Positions 1 to 9,541 of a stretch of DNA of 64,000 nt are shown piece after piece. The notes under the pieces are model-generated. The model was not told where the DNA came from. It searched no databases and worked only from the letters and a program-made list of their open reading frames with translations. How positions within the stretch are numbered: the first letter of the stretch is position 1; each line of letters begins with the position of its first letter. The DNA is from Flammeovirgaceae bacterium (lineage in GTDB: Bacteria > Bacteroidota > Bacteroidia > Cytophagales > Cyclobacteriaceae), in contig JADJRT010000014.1 of NCBI GenBank assembly GCA_016712035.1, positions 36,504-100,503 on the forward strand. The letters are read 5' to 3'. A program made the translations under genes and the position numbers.

Positions 1-60
1 TCATAGTATAAAAGTATGGTTAACGAGAATCGGTAATAGTATGAAAAAAATGCCTTGAAG

Positions 61-77
61 CATACATTTAATGTATG
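61..77. repeat. perfect 8-bp inverted repeat
   Basis: CATACATT and AATGTATG form a perfect inverted repeat with one central base. It lies about 60 bases beyond the stop of the minus-strand aminotransferase gene. There is no following T-run, so it could be a weak 3' structure or a protein-binding palindrome. The role is not determined. Confidence 0.35.
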
Positions 78-139
78 TACGGTCAAAAGGTTATTTCTAT
101 GAATGTGTATAATTGATTAGACTGAATTAGTTACTTGAA

Positions 140-1372
140 CTACGATTTAGCAACCTTTTCAATTTCACGTAAGGTCAGATTAACTTCCTCCAGCGTATTA
201 TAAACCGAAATGCCCAAACGTGTTACACCACCACGCTCAAGCAGTCCGAGGGCTTCGATAGCACGAATAGCATAAAAGTGTCCATCCCAACCACAAATAT
301 TTTTCTCGGCAAGCTTTTCACAAACTTGCGTGGGTGTTTTTCCTTCGAGCGTAAATGAGAGCGTAGGGGTTCGATTGGGTTTGGAAAAATCCTGACCAAT
401 GAGTGTTACACCCGGTATTTTCTTTAATCCAGTATAAAGATGGCTCGCCAACGTATGTTCATGAGTACTGATCTTTTTGTACGCGTCAATTAATTTGCTT
501 CGCATCGATTCTCCTACTCCTAAGTTTGCAATAAACTCAACGGCCGCGGACACGCCTGCGATAGCGGCATGGTTTAAGGTTCCGGTTTCGATGGAATCCG
601 GAGCGGTTTGTCCGGCAGTTCTTAATCGATCGGTGGGCAGGCGATCAAGCAAGCCGGGTTTGCTATAAAGGATACCCACATGTGGACCATAAAATTTGTA
701 TGCTGAACAGAGTAGAAAATCGCAGCCAATATCTTGCACATCAATTGAGAAGTGCGGGGCATAATGCACAGCATCTAATAAAAGCCAGGCATTGTACCGA
801 TAGGTAAGTTCTCGAACAAGTTTAAAATTATTGACGGTACCAATGCTATTGGCGGACATGCCCATACAAACGAGTCGGGTGTTCTCATTTATCTTGCTCT
901 CAAAATCTTCATAGTCTAAAATGCCACTGGAAAGAAGTTTTACTTCGCGCACTTTGATTCCAAAATCCCGTAAGGTTAACCACGGACCACGATTTGCTTC
1001 GTGATCGAGTTGAGTAATCAAAACTTCATCGCCCGGTTTAAACACGCGCGAGAGTGCGCGGGCTAATGCAAAGTTTAACGTGGTCATAGTCTGACCAATC
1101 GAAATAGAGTTTTCAGTTTCGGCACCCAATAAGACAGCCATGCATGTTCTCATGTGATGAATTACGTGGTCAGTTTCCTGTGTGGTAATAAACGCACCAT
1201 GAGAATTAGCATTTGAATTTTTGTAATAATGTGAAATGGATTCTATTACTGATTGCGGTACCTGTGTTCCAGCCGGGCCATCTAAAAATACTAGTGGAAG
1301 ATTATTGTGAGTTCGCTGAAGCGATGGAAACAGATTTCGGATAGCGGATGAATCGATTGCTGATGATTTCAT
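140..1372 (-). CDS. class V aminotransferase, cysteine desulfurase-like protein
   Basis: A 410-residue PLP enzyme of the class V aminotransferase fold, closest in feel to the cysteine desulfurase-like VC1184 subfamily. Visible motifs are TQLDHEANRGPW near residue 120, the PLP-aspartate stretch LLLDAVHY around 197-204, and the Schiff-base lysine in SAYKFYGPH at about K226. Length and motif order are normal and the frame is intact. The mobile active-site cysteine loop of true SufS/IscS is not obvious, so the substrate is uncertain: it could be a desulfurase, selenocysteine lyase or kynureninase-like enzyme. It is divergent from the next gene, with about 200 bases of shared upstream DNA. Confidence 0.85.
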   Translation of the reverse strand: MKSSAIDSSAIRNLFPSLQRTHNNLPLVFLDGPAGTQVPQSVIESISHYYKNSNANSHGAFITTQETDHVIHHMRTCMAVLLGAETENSISIGQTMTTLNFALARALSRVFKPGDEVLITQLDHEANRGPWLTLRDFGIKVREVKLLSSGILDYEDFESKINENTRLVCMGMSANSIGTVNNFKLVRELTYRYNAWLLLDAVHYAPHFSIDVQDIGCDFLLCSAYKFYGPHVGILYSKPGLLDRLPTDRLRTAGQTAPDSIETGTLNHAAIAGVSAAVEFIANLGVGESMRSKLIDAYKKISTHEHTLASHLYTGLKKIPGVTLIGQDFSKPNRTPTLSFTLEGKTPTQVCEKLAEKNICGWDGHFYAIRAIEALGLLERGGVTRLGISVYNTLEEVNLTLREIEKVAKS

Positions 1373-1574
1373 AGATGTTTTCTTTAACTGGGTAATTTAT
1401 AAAATGTGCTTTGCTAATTTATATTTTACTACACAATCGGTAAGTATGATATTTTTTTATACTGACTTAAAACAAAATATAGGAATCAGATTGAGTTTGG
1501 TGATTTAGAATTGGAACATGTAGGATTATCAAAATTTTCTTCTTAAAATAACGGATAGTAAATAACTTCTACCC

Positions 1575-3272
1575 GTGCCAAATTCAATAAATTCAATAGA
1601 AGATCTGATCAATCATGGCCGGTATTTTGAAGCCCGGGCTAGGGCTGAGGCTGCGATCCAACAGGATGATTCATTAAGACTTAAGCAATTGTTTGCACTG
1701 GCAGTTTCTAAAGCAGGCAATCATCAGCTAGCGCTCGATTCTCTAACAGCCATTTACACTGCCAATCCCGGGGACTCAGAGACCGCGGGTATTTTAGGCG
1801 GCATTTATAAAGATCTTTTCAAGAAGCATCAGGATTCCAAGTATGCCATTCTTTCGCGCGACACCTCGCAAAGAATTTTGAGGCTACTGGAAATTATTAT
1901 ACTGGAATTAATGCCGCTACCATGTCGGCCATAGCCGGGCGAGCCGTACAAGGTCGCGAGATAGCAGCTCTGGTAATCTCTGAACTCGAAAGCCAGGCAA
2001 ATTCGGTTTGGGAACTGGCTACGCTGGGCGAAGCTTACGTGCTTACTAAAAACAGAGATCGAGCGGTGGAATATTATATTAAGGCTCGAAAACTGGTTGG
2101 TAATGATTGGGGAAAAGTACTGAGCATACATAACCAGCTATGGCTTCTTAATCATTATTTACCTGTAGCCAAGGAAATACTTCGCATTTTTGCACCGCCT
2201 ATTGTATTGGCATTTGCCGGCCATATGGTTGATGCACCCAATCGATCAACGCCCCGGTTCCCGGCCAGTATAGAAAGTAATGTAAAAGATTCTATCAAAG
2301 GAGCTATCAGAACGTTGCAAGCCAGTATTGGATATTGCTCGCTGGCGTGTGGTGCCGATATTCTTTTTGCGGAAGCTATGTTAGAAGAAGGCGGAGAAGT
2401 GCATATTCTTATGCCTTTTAATAAGAATGATTTTGTCCATACCAGTTTAGCGTTTGCTGGAGAGCATTGGGTAAATCGGTTCGAAGCTTTGCATACAAAA
2501 TATCCTAACACGTTTATAACACACGACCATTATGGGGGTAATGATGATTTGTTTTCCCTTTTAGGTAAAGTAATTTTTGGAGCTGCGGTGTTGCGCAGTC
2601 AGACCTTTCATCAGGAACCGCAGTTGTTAACGGTTCTTTCTGAACTTGATATGAAGCGGAGAGAAGGCGGAACGCGGGATACCATTCAATTATGGCCTTA
2701 CCCGCAGCGTCATACAAACATTAATCCAGATGTGTTATATACACCGGGTAATGAGGTTAAATCTGCGATGGCAACTGTACGACCTGAGCAAACACTTATA
2801 ATCAATCGGCCGGTATTGTTTGTGGCTTGCATTGATATGGCAGCCATTTTGCCTATGGAAAGGGAGAAAATTGAAAAAATTATTAAGTCGCTTTCTGGCG
2901 AAGAGCAACTCGCCTATAAAGTTTATGAAGAGACAGAAAATTCAATCATTATCGGATTAGAAACTGAAATCGGATTAATGGATGTGGTTCGTTGTGTATG
3001 GAATGCTACCGCCCCCTTTTAAACCGATTAAACCAATTCGGGTAGGATTACACGCGGCACCCATATACATTAATGATACAGCTAATGATCATAATATGGA
3101 ATCCGTTAAAGCGATTACTCAGTTTGCAACTTCCGGAAGTATTTGTACCAGTATCGCCTTTGCAGCAGTACTTGCTTTGTATCCAAAGCGATTCCTCCTT
3201 GATTATGTGGGGCTCATTCAATTACCAAAGGCAACCGAGAACACCGGGCTGTTTCAGGTAAACTTAAAATAG
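1575..3272 (+). CDS. TRAFs-binding/TPR, SLOG-like and degenerate cyclase-like protein (two frameshifts)
   Basis: Reconstructed from three reading segments: 1575 to about 1900, about 1890-3022, and 3005-3272. The start is a GTG; an in-frame stop lies just upstream, so no earlier start is possible. The first 195 residues are TPR-like and contain the YYTGINAATM motif of the MAP3K TRAFs-binding (DUF4071) family. Residues about 205-365 carry FAGHMVDAP, SLACGADILFAEAM and HILMPFNKNDF, the pattern of the SLOG-like domain usual in this family. The last 150 residues resemble a class III cyclase (RVGLHAAPIY, DYVGLIQLPKA), but I see no metal-binding aspartate motif, so this part is probably not catalytic. 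The second frameshift sits in a C5T4 run. In this family such proteins are regarded as nucleotide-signal sensors; a function here is inference. Confidence 0.7.
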
Positions 3273-3287
3273 AATTTTATATATATA

Positions 3288-4673
3288 CTATTTAGTCATT
3301 ATGATCTGATCAAAGGCAACCCCCTGTGTATCGAGTTGTTTAAGGGTAAGTTTTTTCCCTTCTGTTTCAATAAGAGTAAATGAATTAATATCGGAAACAA
3401 GTTTTTTTGTAAAAGGTACCCAGTTTTCCGGGGGCTCATGTTTCCACAATTCGGGGTTTCCACTAATGGAGCTATCGTACAAAGGAGCTCCTCCCGCTCC
3501 ACTAACAATATAAATAATTCCTTTGGGTTTCGTGTTGGTAACTCCATCATAGACTTCATCCAACGTAAATTTTCCATCAACATGTCCTTCTTCAGTAATT
3601 ACATACTGGGTGCCGGCTTCATTTTTCTTTGGATCAAAAGTGAGAGGCACTGACCGCTGATAATTGTGAACATGGCCGGTTAAAACAAGATCAACCCCTA
3701 ATTGCTCGAATATGGGAGAGAGAAGGCGCATGTACTGATAATCATAATGCGCTTTACTGGAATTGAATCCCGGATGGTGATACGTTACTATTTTCCAATC
3801 GCCTTTGCTATTCCTTAAATCTTCTGCGAGCCACTGAATCGGATTAGGATCTAATGGATTTGTATAAGAGTTAGCATCGAGACACGCAATATGAACGTTA
3901 CCTTGGTCAAATGAATAGTTGGAGATTTTTGGGTAGCGCGGCTTGGTATTAGCTTTGAAAGCTTTAACTAATTCTGGTGCTCCGGTGGGTTCAATGACAC
4001 TTTCTGGGATGGGTCCGTTCAGCGGTAAGTCACTATAATAAAAATAGGCGAGACCATCCGGAGTCTTATCGAGGTCTGCACCAAAAACATCATGATTACC
4101 TATCAATAAATAAAAAGGAATACTCCTCATCAACGGAGCACCTACTTCAGGATTGGCTTCAGCTGCGTTATAATAAGGGAAAAAGTTTTTTCTATACTCA
4201 TTCTCGAGGCCGCGCTGGTATACATTATCACCGGTAATAAGCACAAATTCAGGTTTGCTTTGATAAATCTGATTGGCAATTTGAGCTTGTTGTAGCGTTC
4301 CTGCCCCACAGTCGCCTAACACGGCAAATCGGGTGTTTTGATTTTTGCTTCGGGTATTAAACGTACTTTCAGTCAATACTTTTTCGTCAAGAAAGACTTT
4401 GTAACGGTAGGTGGCATCAAATTTTAGTCCATTAAGGGAAGCGCGGTATAAGAGTGAAGTCTTATTATTTAGACAGAGCTTCGTTATGCTAATTTTAGCT
4501 TCACTAACTTTTTGATTGGGACTGCTAAGGGATATTTCAACTTTGAATTTGCCCGGTATGCTATCCGTTTGCCAGATAAGTACCTTCATCTCCTTTGTTA
4601 AGGCGGAAGCATTACCTGGTTGCAGGTAGGGTTGAACAAGAATTTTCTGACTAAAGGAAAAAATCCTGAACAA
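3288..4673 (-). CDS. purple acid phosphatase-like metallophosphoesterase
   Basis: A 461-residue calcineurin-like phosphoesterase with an N-terminal fibronectin-like PAP domain (LVQPYLQPGNAS, WQTD) followed by the metallophosphatase domain from about residue 115. All five metal-site blocks are visible: GDCGAG, GDNVY, GNHD, YHHPG and GHVHNYQRS. It probably hydrolyses phosphomonoesters or phosphodiesters with a bimetal centre. No signal peptide is visible at this start, although PAP-like enzymes are usually exported; the true N-terminus could lie in another frame upstream. It is convergent with the TRAFs-type gene (15-base gap) and divergent from the TIR gene. Confidence 0.82.
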   Translation of the reverse strand: MFRIFSFSQKILVQPYLQPGNASALTKEMKVLIWQTDSIPGKFKVEISLSSPNQKVSEAKISITKLCLNNKTSLLYRASLNGLKFDATYRYKVFLDEKVLTESTFNTRSKNQNTRFAVLGDCGAGTLQQAQIANQIYQSKPEFVLITGDNVYQRGLENEYRKNFFPYYNAAEANPEVGAPLMRSIPFYLLIGNHDVFGADLDKTPDGLAYFYYSDLPLNGPIPESVIEPTGAPELVKAFKANTKPRYPKISNYSFDQGNVHIACLDANSYTNPLDPNPIQWLAEDLRNSKGDWKIVTYHHPGFNSSKAHYDYQYMRLLSPIFEQLGVDLVLTGHVHNYQRSVPLTFDPKKNEAGTQYVITEEGHVDGKFTLDEVYDGVTNTKPKGIIYIVSGAGGAPLYDSSISGNPELWKHEPPENWVPFTKKLVSDINSFTLIETEGKKLTLKQLDTQGVAFDQIIMTK

Positions 4674-4778
4674 ACTAGTACAAGGGTAGAGATTACTGAT
4701 CGAATCATGATTTATTTAGAATTTTTTATCGACTCCCTTACGTTGTCTTGCGGAGCACAAGTTAGTATATTTGGAGTT

Positions 4779-7453
4779 ATGCCATCAATAGTTTCCGGAT
4801 ACGAATATGATATTTTCATCTCATATCGCCATAAGGACAATCGCAGCGTTTCAGGAACATCCCAACTTGGTTTTGGAAATCAGGCGGCATCCGGGTGGGT
4901 TACTGATTTTATAGCAGATCTGGAAAAGGAGTTGGAGAGTACTTTTAAAGAAGCAATTTCAATTTATTTTGATTCGAGTTTGCATGATGGCTTACTGGAA
5001 ACCCATGATGTAGACAAAAGTCTGGAGGGTAAGTTAAAGGCCCTGATTTTTATTCCCATTTTGTCTCAAATCTATTGTGACCCACGCTGCTTTGCCTGGC
5101 AAAACGAGTTCTGTGCCTTCAACCAGTCGGCCCAAAAGGAATCGTTGGGAAGAGACATTAAATTAAAAAGCGGCAATGTGGCTAGTCGTATTCTGCCAAT
5201 TGTCATTCATCAATTAGATCGAGAAGATCAGAATCTTATAGAAAGTGAATTGAAATCCAAGTTGCGATTTATTGACTTCAACTTTCAAGCACCTGGAGTT
5301 AACCGACCTTTGCGTGCAGATGATTTAAGACAAGAGAATAATAATAATCTATTTTACCGCGATCAGATTAACAAAGTCGCCAACGCAATTAAAGAAATCA
5401 TCACAGCGATCAAGAATCCCGGCCGGGGTGGCGATATTTTACTGGACTCAATGAATGGAAATAACGAAGAGCCAGTTAACAAGGAGGAGACTACTAAAGG
5501 AGGTCAAAGTCCGCTTCAAAATTCAGTTGCCGTGCTTCCATTTGTAAGTTTATCGCACGATGCCTCGCAAGAATATTTTGCTGACGGTATTACAGAAAAT
5601 ATTCTAATGGAGTTGGCATCGCTACCCAAGCTTCGGGTGATTTCAAGAACCTCGGTTATGAGGTATAAAAAAACAACTAAATCGGCTCCGGAAATTGCAA
5701 CAGAATTAGGGGTTAAATTTATTTTGGAAGGAAGTGCCCAGGCTCATAATAACAAGGTGAGAATTAATGTACAGCTCATTGATGCCTTACGCGATCAGCA
5801 TATTTGGTCGAAAGTATTTGTGGAGAGCATGGATGATATTTTTGAAATACAGGGCAAGGTTGCTGAAGTAGTTTCGAAGGAACTAAATGCTTCTATTGGT
5901 AATGTAGAGAAAGTTAAGGAAGTACCCACTAAGAGCCGTGAGGCATACGATCTCTTCTTGAAGGGGAGGCATGCGTTCAATCAATGGAGTGTAGAAGGGT
6001 ATCGCACCGCCACCGATTATTTTCAACAGGCAATAACGAAAGATCCAGAGTTTAAACTTGCTTATTCTTACCTGGCCAGTTCGTATTCTGCCCGCATGTC
6101 GTGGAATGGAGATCTAGCACCAAAAGAAGCCCAGAAGCATATTGAAAAATATTTGCAGGAAGCGTGGAAACGTGGACCCTCTGATAATGATTATTTGACC
6201 AAGGCATTTGTGGAACTTTTTCTTAAGAAGGATTTTCCATCATCAGAGAAATTGTTATTGCAAGCACTTGAGTTAGGTCCCAACAATGCGAATGTCATAT
6301 ACACGTATAGCTATCTGTTATCCATGATGGGTAGATTTGATGAAGCGCTCAACATGGTTAGTAAGGCGAAAGTCCTGGACCCATTATCTGTTTCTTACTT
6401 TAACTTCCAAGTGGTTGCGCAGCATTTGATGGGGATAATGAAGCAGCCCTTAAAACACTATCGGAAGCAATAAATTTATACCCGGCCGTTGTTCGTCTTT
6501 ATGATTTTTTGGGCAGAATTTATTTAACCATGGGCCGGTATGAAGATGCTGCAAAAGCTATCCTTTCAGGATTGTCAACATCGAAAATAAAGCCACCTTC
6601 GATGATCGCGTACTTGGCATCGGCTTACGCAGGATTAAAGAACATGGAGAAGACTAATGAGTTGCTCAATGAACTTATAACCCGCAGTAAGTCAAACGAG
6701 AAGGGCGTTAATATCTATATCGTTTATATCCACATTTTTTTAGGCGATAGGGCAGCAGCAACACAGTGGCTTACACGAGCAAAAGGAACCAATGATGTTG
6801 ATCTTATTTGGTGGAACGTTGATCCACTCCTAAAAGATCTGCGGCAGTATTTGAATGAACAAGAATCCATTACACCGGAATTTGAAGCAGCCGAAAATCA
6901 TATTTATGATCTTCTAAAGAAGGAAATGCCTACGCGGCATTATCACAACCTTGATCATGTACAAGATGTTTTAGATGCAGCTTTGAAAATTGCGGCTGAT
7001 GAGAAATTAAATGAAGGTGAGATTAAACTATTGCGGGTGGCGGCTTTGTTTCATGATTCTGGATTTATTTATTCTCCCAAAAATCATGAAGAGCGCGGTG
7101 CAGAATTGGCTCGTGAAATACTTCCGGGTTATGGATTTAAGAGTGATCAGATCGATGTAATCTGTAATATGATTCTGGCAACCCGAATACCTCAATCACC
7201 AATTACAAAACTGGAGAAAGTTTTATGCGATGCCGATCTCGATTATTTGGGTCGAAATGATTTTTATGAAATAGGAGGAAGGCTTTTAGAGGAACTGAAG
7301 GAGCAAGGCGTGGTGGAAACGGAACGGGAATGGAATCTTGTGCAGAAAACATTTCTTGAGTCTCATCGCTACCATACTCATTACAGCAAAGAAAACCGGG
7401 AGGCGAAAAAAAGAGAACACATTCAGGAAATCCTGGCTAAGTTTAAGAAGTAA
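4779..7453 (+). CDS. TIR - TolB/FlgO-like - TPR - HD phosphohydrolase fusion (one frameshift)
   Basis: About 890 residues. I chose ATG 4779 because the TIR domain begins right after it (YDIFISYRHKD); the open frame extends to 4620 but would overlap the divergent phosphatase. Order: TIR domain 5-150 with SLEGKLKALIFIPILS; a TolB/FlgO-like domain 247-360 (SVAVLPFVSL, YFADGITENIL, FILEGSAQ); TPRs about 390-640; and a C-terminal HD domain from about 715 (HYHNLDHVQDVL, AALFHDSG, LCDADLDYLG). The frame breaks at GGGG near 6430; adding one G restores GDNEAALKTLSEA straight into the second segment. TIR domains of this type can be NAD-cleaving or scaffolding, and HD domains hydrolyse nucleotide phosphates. 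Combining them in one chain suggests nucleotide-based signalling, but the substrate is unknown. Confidence 0.8.
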
Positions 7454-7456
7454 CAA

Positions 7457-9423
7457 TTAGGATACAGGTTGAGTTATAGCTTGTTCTACTTTACTCTCAA
7501 CAAAATACATATCCACCTCACCAATATTTTTAGCTGAAATTTTACCACGGTGCAGACACTGATAGTGATCGCTAATTAAATGATAGGTTGTAGCCGAGAT
7601 GTTTACCTTTCCGGGTTCACCGTTAGATTCCATGCGGCTGGCAATGTTAACGGTATCGCCCCAAATATCATACGCGTACTTTTTCTTTCCTACCACACCG
7701 GCAACAACAGGCCCAGTGTGTATTCCTATTCTAAGTTCCCAACCTGCGATCTTATTCAATTGTTTTTCTTGTTGCCTTTTAGCCATGTAGTCTTGCATGG
7801 CCAAAGCGGCTTTGACTGTATTTAATGGATGAGTATTGTTTTCTGTGGGAATGCCTCCGGCACACATATACGCATCACCAATGGTTTTTATTTTTCCAGG
7901 TTATATTTCCCAACAATTTCATCAAAGGCCATGAAATATTCATTTAACTCAGCAACTAGTTGGATGGGGGTTAACTTGCCTGCAATAGTTGAGAAGCCCT
8001 TAAAGTCTGTAAACAACACCGTTACATTATCATAGAAGCGAGTTTTGGCATGACCGTTAGTTTCTAACTCGCGGGCTGTTTCTTCTGGCAAAATGTTTAG
8101 CAGAAGTTCCTTTGATCGATCTCGCTCATCTTTAATAATCTTATTGGTCTTGCGAACGTATTTATATCGATTATAGAATCCAAGGATAACAAGAATCAGC
8201 AAAAATCCCGTAATGGCTGCTGCATAGTTTACGATTCGTTGTCGTTGTATGGTAGCGGCCTTTAACGCCTGGTCGGCCGTAAGTAAATTGATCTCTGTCT
8301 CTTTTTTCTCAATTTCAAAATTGAACTGGAGTTGTTGCAATTTCTTATCGTTGTCTGTATTGTAGAGTGTATCTTTAATACTTCTGAAAAGGGTGTCGTA
8401 GGTATAGGCATTTTTAAAGTCACCAATTGTTGCGTAGGCTTTGGCCAGCCCGCCATAGGATTCTTTCAATTGTTCTTTGCATCAATCTCTTTGGAGACAA
8501 TGATAGCATCACGAAAGTATCGTACCGACTCATTCGTCCTACCTTGCTTTCGTAGGGTCTGACCAATGCTTAACAGGCTTTGGGAAATCTCAAATTTTGC
8601 GTTTAACTCTCGGGCAATTTCAAGCGCCTTATTCTGATACATCAAAGCTTCTTTATAGTCACCCAATTCTGCATAAACTGCCCCCAACATATTCAACGGA
8701 AAGGTTGCATCAATGGTGTTTCTATATACTTCGAGAGACTCGTCAAAATAAATAATAGCGGAATCGTATCGCTTTTTCTTCTTATAGATCTCACCAACAT
8801 TCATGGCTATAATTCCTGTTCCCGCTTCATAGTCAATCCCCTGAAAAATCGGAAGCGCCCTCAGATAATATTCAAGCGCTTTGTCTACCATAGCTGGGTT
8901 GTTGTTGTAAGCCGCACCGATTCCATTCAGAGCCGTGCCCATATAAAGAGAGTCCTTCAGCTTTTCAGATATTGTGAGTGAGCGTAAATGAAATTCAATG
9001 GCTTTCGTATTATCACCTGCGTTAAAGTAAGTGGACCCCAGGCTGTTGAGTATATTGGCCTGCCCTGTTTCATATCTAAGTGAATCAAAAAGTGCCAGCG
9101 CATTTTGAAACTGAATGGCTGCTTCTGAAAAAATTCGCCTGATAAAAATAACTCGATCCAATGGCCTTATAAGCATATGCTTCCCATTTAGGAATGTTAA
9201 GCTTTTTCGCCAGTTCAAGGCTTTCCTTAGCATATGGTAAGGCCTCTGCCGGATTTTCGCCTAAATACTTGCTACTGAGGACGATGAGACTGTTTACTTT
9301 TGTGGAGTCCTCGGATTGCTTGGCAATTGTTTCTTTCAGTTTATCAATCTCGTAGCTCTGGGCCTGTGTTATGCTGGTAAGGAGAAATAAGCAAGAGAGT
9401 ATATAGATAATTTTCCTTCGCAC
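7457..9423 (-). CDS. TPR-transmembrane-class III adenylate/guanylate cyclase (three frameshifts)
   Basis: About 655 residues reconstructed from four segments. It has an N-terminal signal peptide (SCLFLLTSITQAQ), about six periplasmic TPRs, one membrane segment (AAITGFLLILVILGFY) and a cytoplasmic class III cyclase domain. Catalytic features are present: VTVLFTDFKGFS with the first metal aspartate, IGDAYM with the second, YDIWGDTVNIASRME with the transition-state Asn and Arg. At 7868-7888 restoring one A in an A-run rejoins EKIKTIGDAYM exactly. The D-containing YDIWGD position favours cAMP over cGMP, but this is not certain. It probably converts an extracytoplasmic signal read by the TPRs into cyclic nucleotide. 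It is convergent with the TIR-HD gene, 3 bases apart. Confidence 0.85.
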
Positions 9424-9489
9424 GGATTTTAAGCACTGTTTAGATTACAAGGTACAAAATCATTTTAGAAAAAAATGTGAGAATGGCTT

Positions 9490-9521
9490 AAAAAAAAAGG
9501 GGAATGAACAATTCATTCCCC
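9490..9521 (-). terminator. rho-independent terminator of the giant secreted-protein gene
   Basis: A 10-bp stem GGGGAATGAA / TTCATTCCCC with a 3-base loop. On the minus strand it is followed by nine Ts. It lies 20 bases beyond the stop codon of the minus-strand gene ending at 9542. Confidence 0.9.
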
Positions 9522-9541
9522 TCTGGCAAAGCTTGTATTAT

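Noticed and set aside
2985..3030. Programmed -1 frameshift at the C5T4AAA run
   Set aside because: The run does not fit the X-XXY-YYZ slippery pattern, and similar breaks occur in ordinary metabolic genes, so sequence error is more likely.
4620..4778. Upstream extension of the TIR gene
   Set aside because: It overlaps the divergent phosphatase, adds 53 residues with no family similarity, and the TIR domain starts right after ATG 4779.
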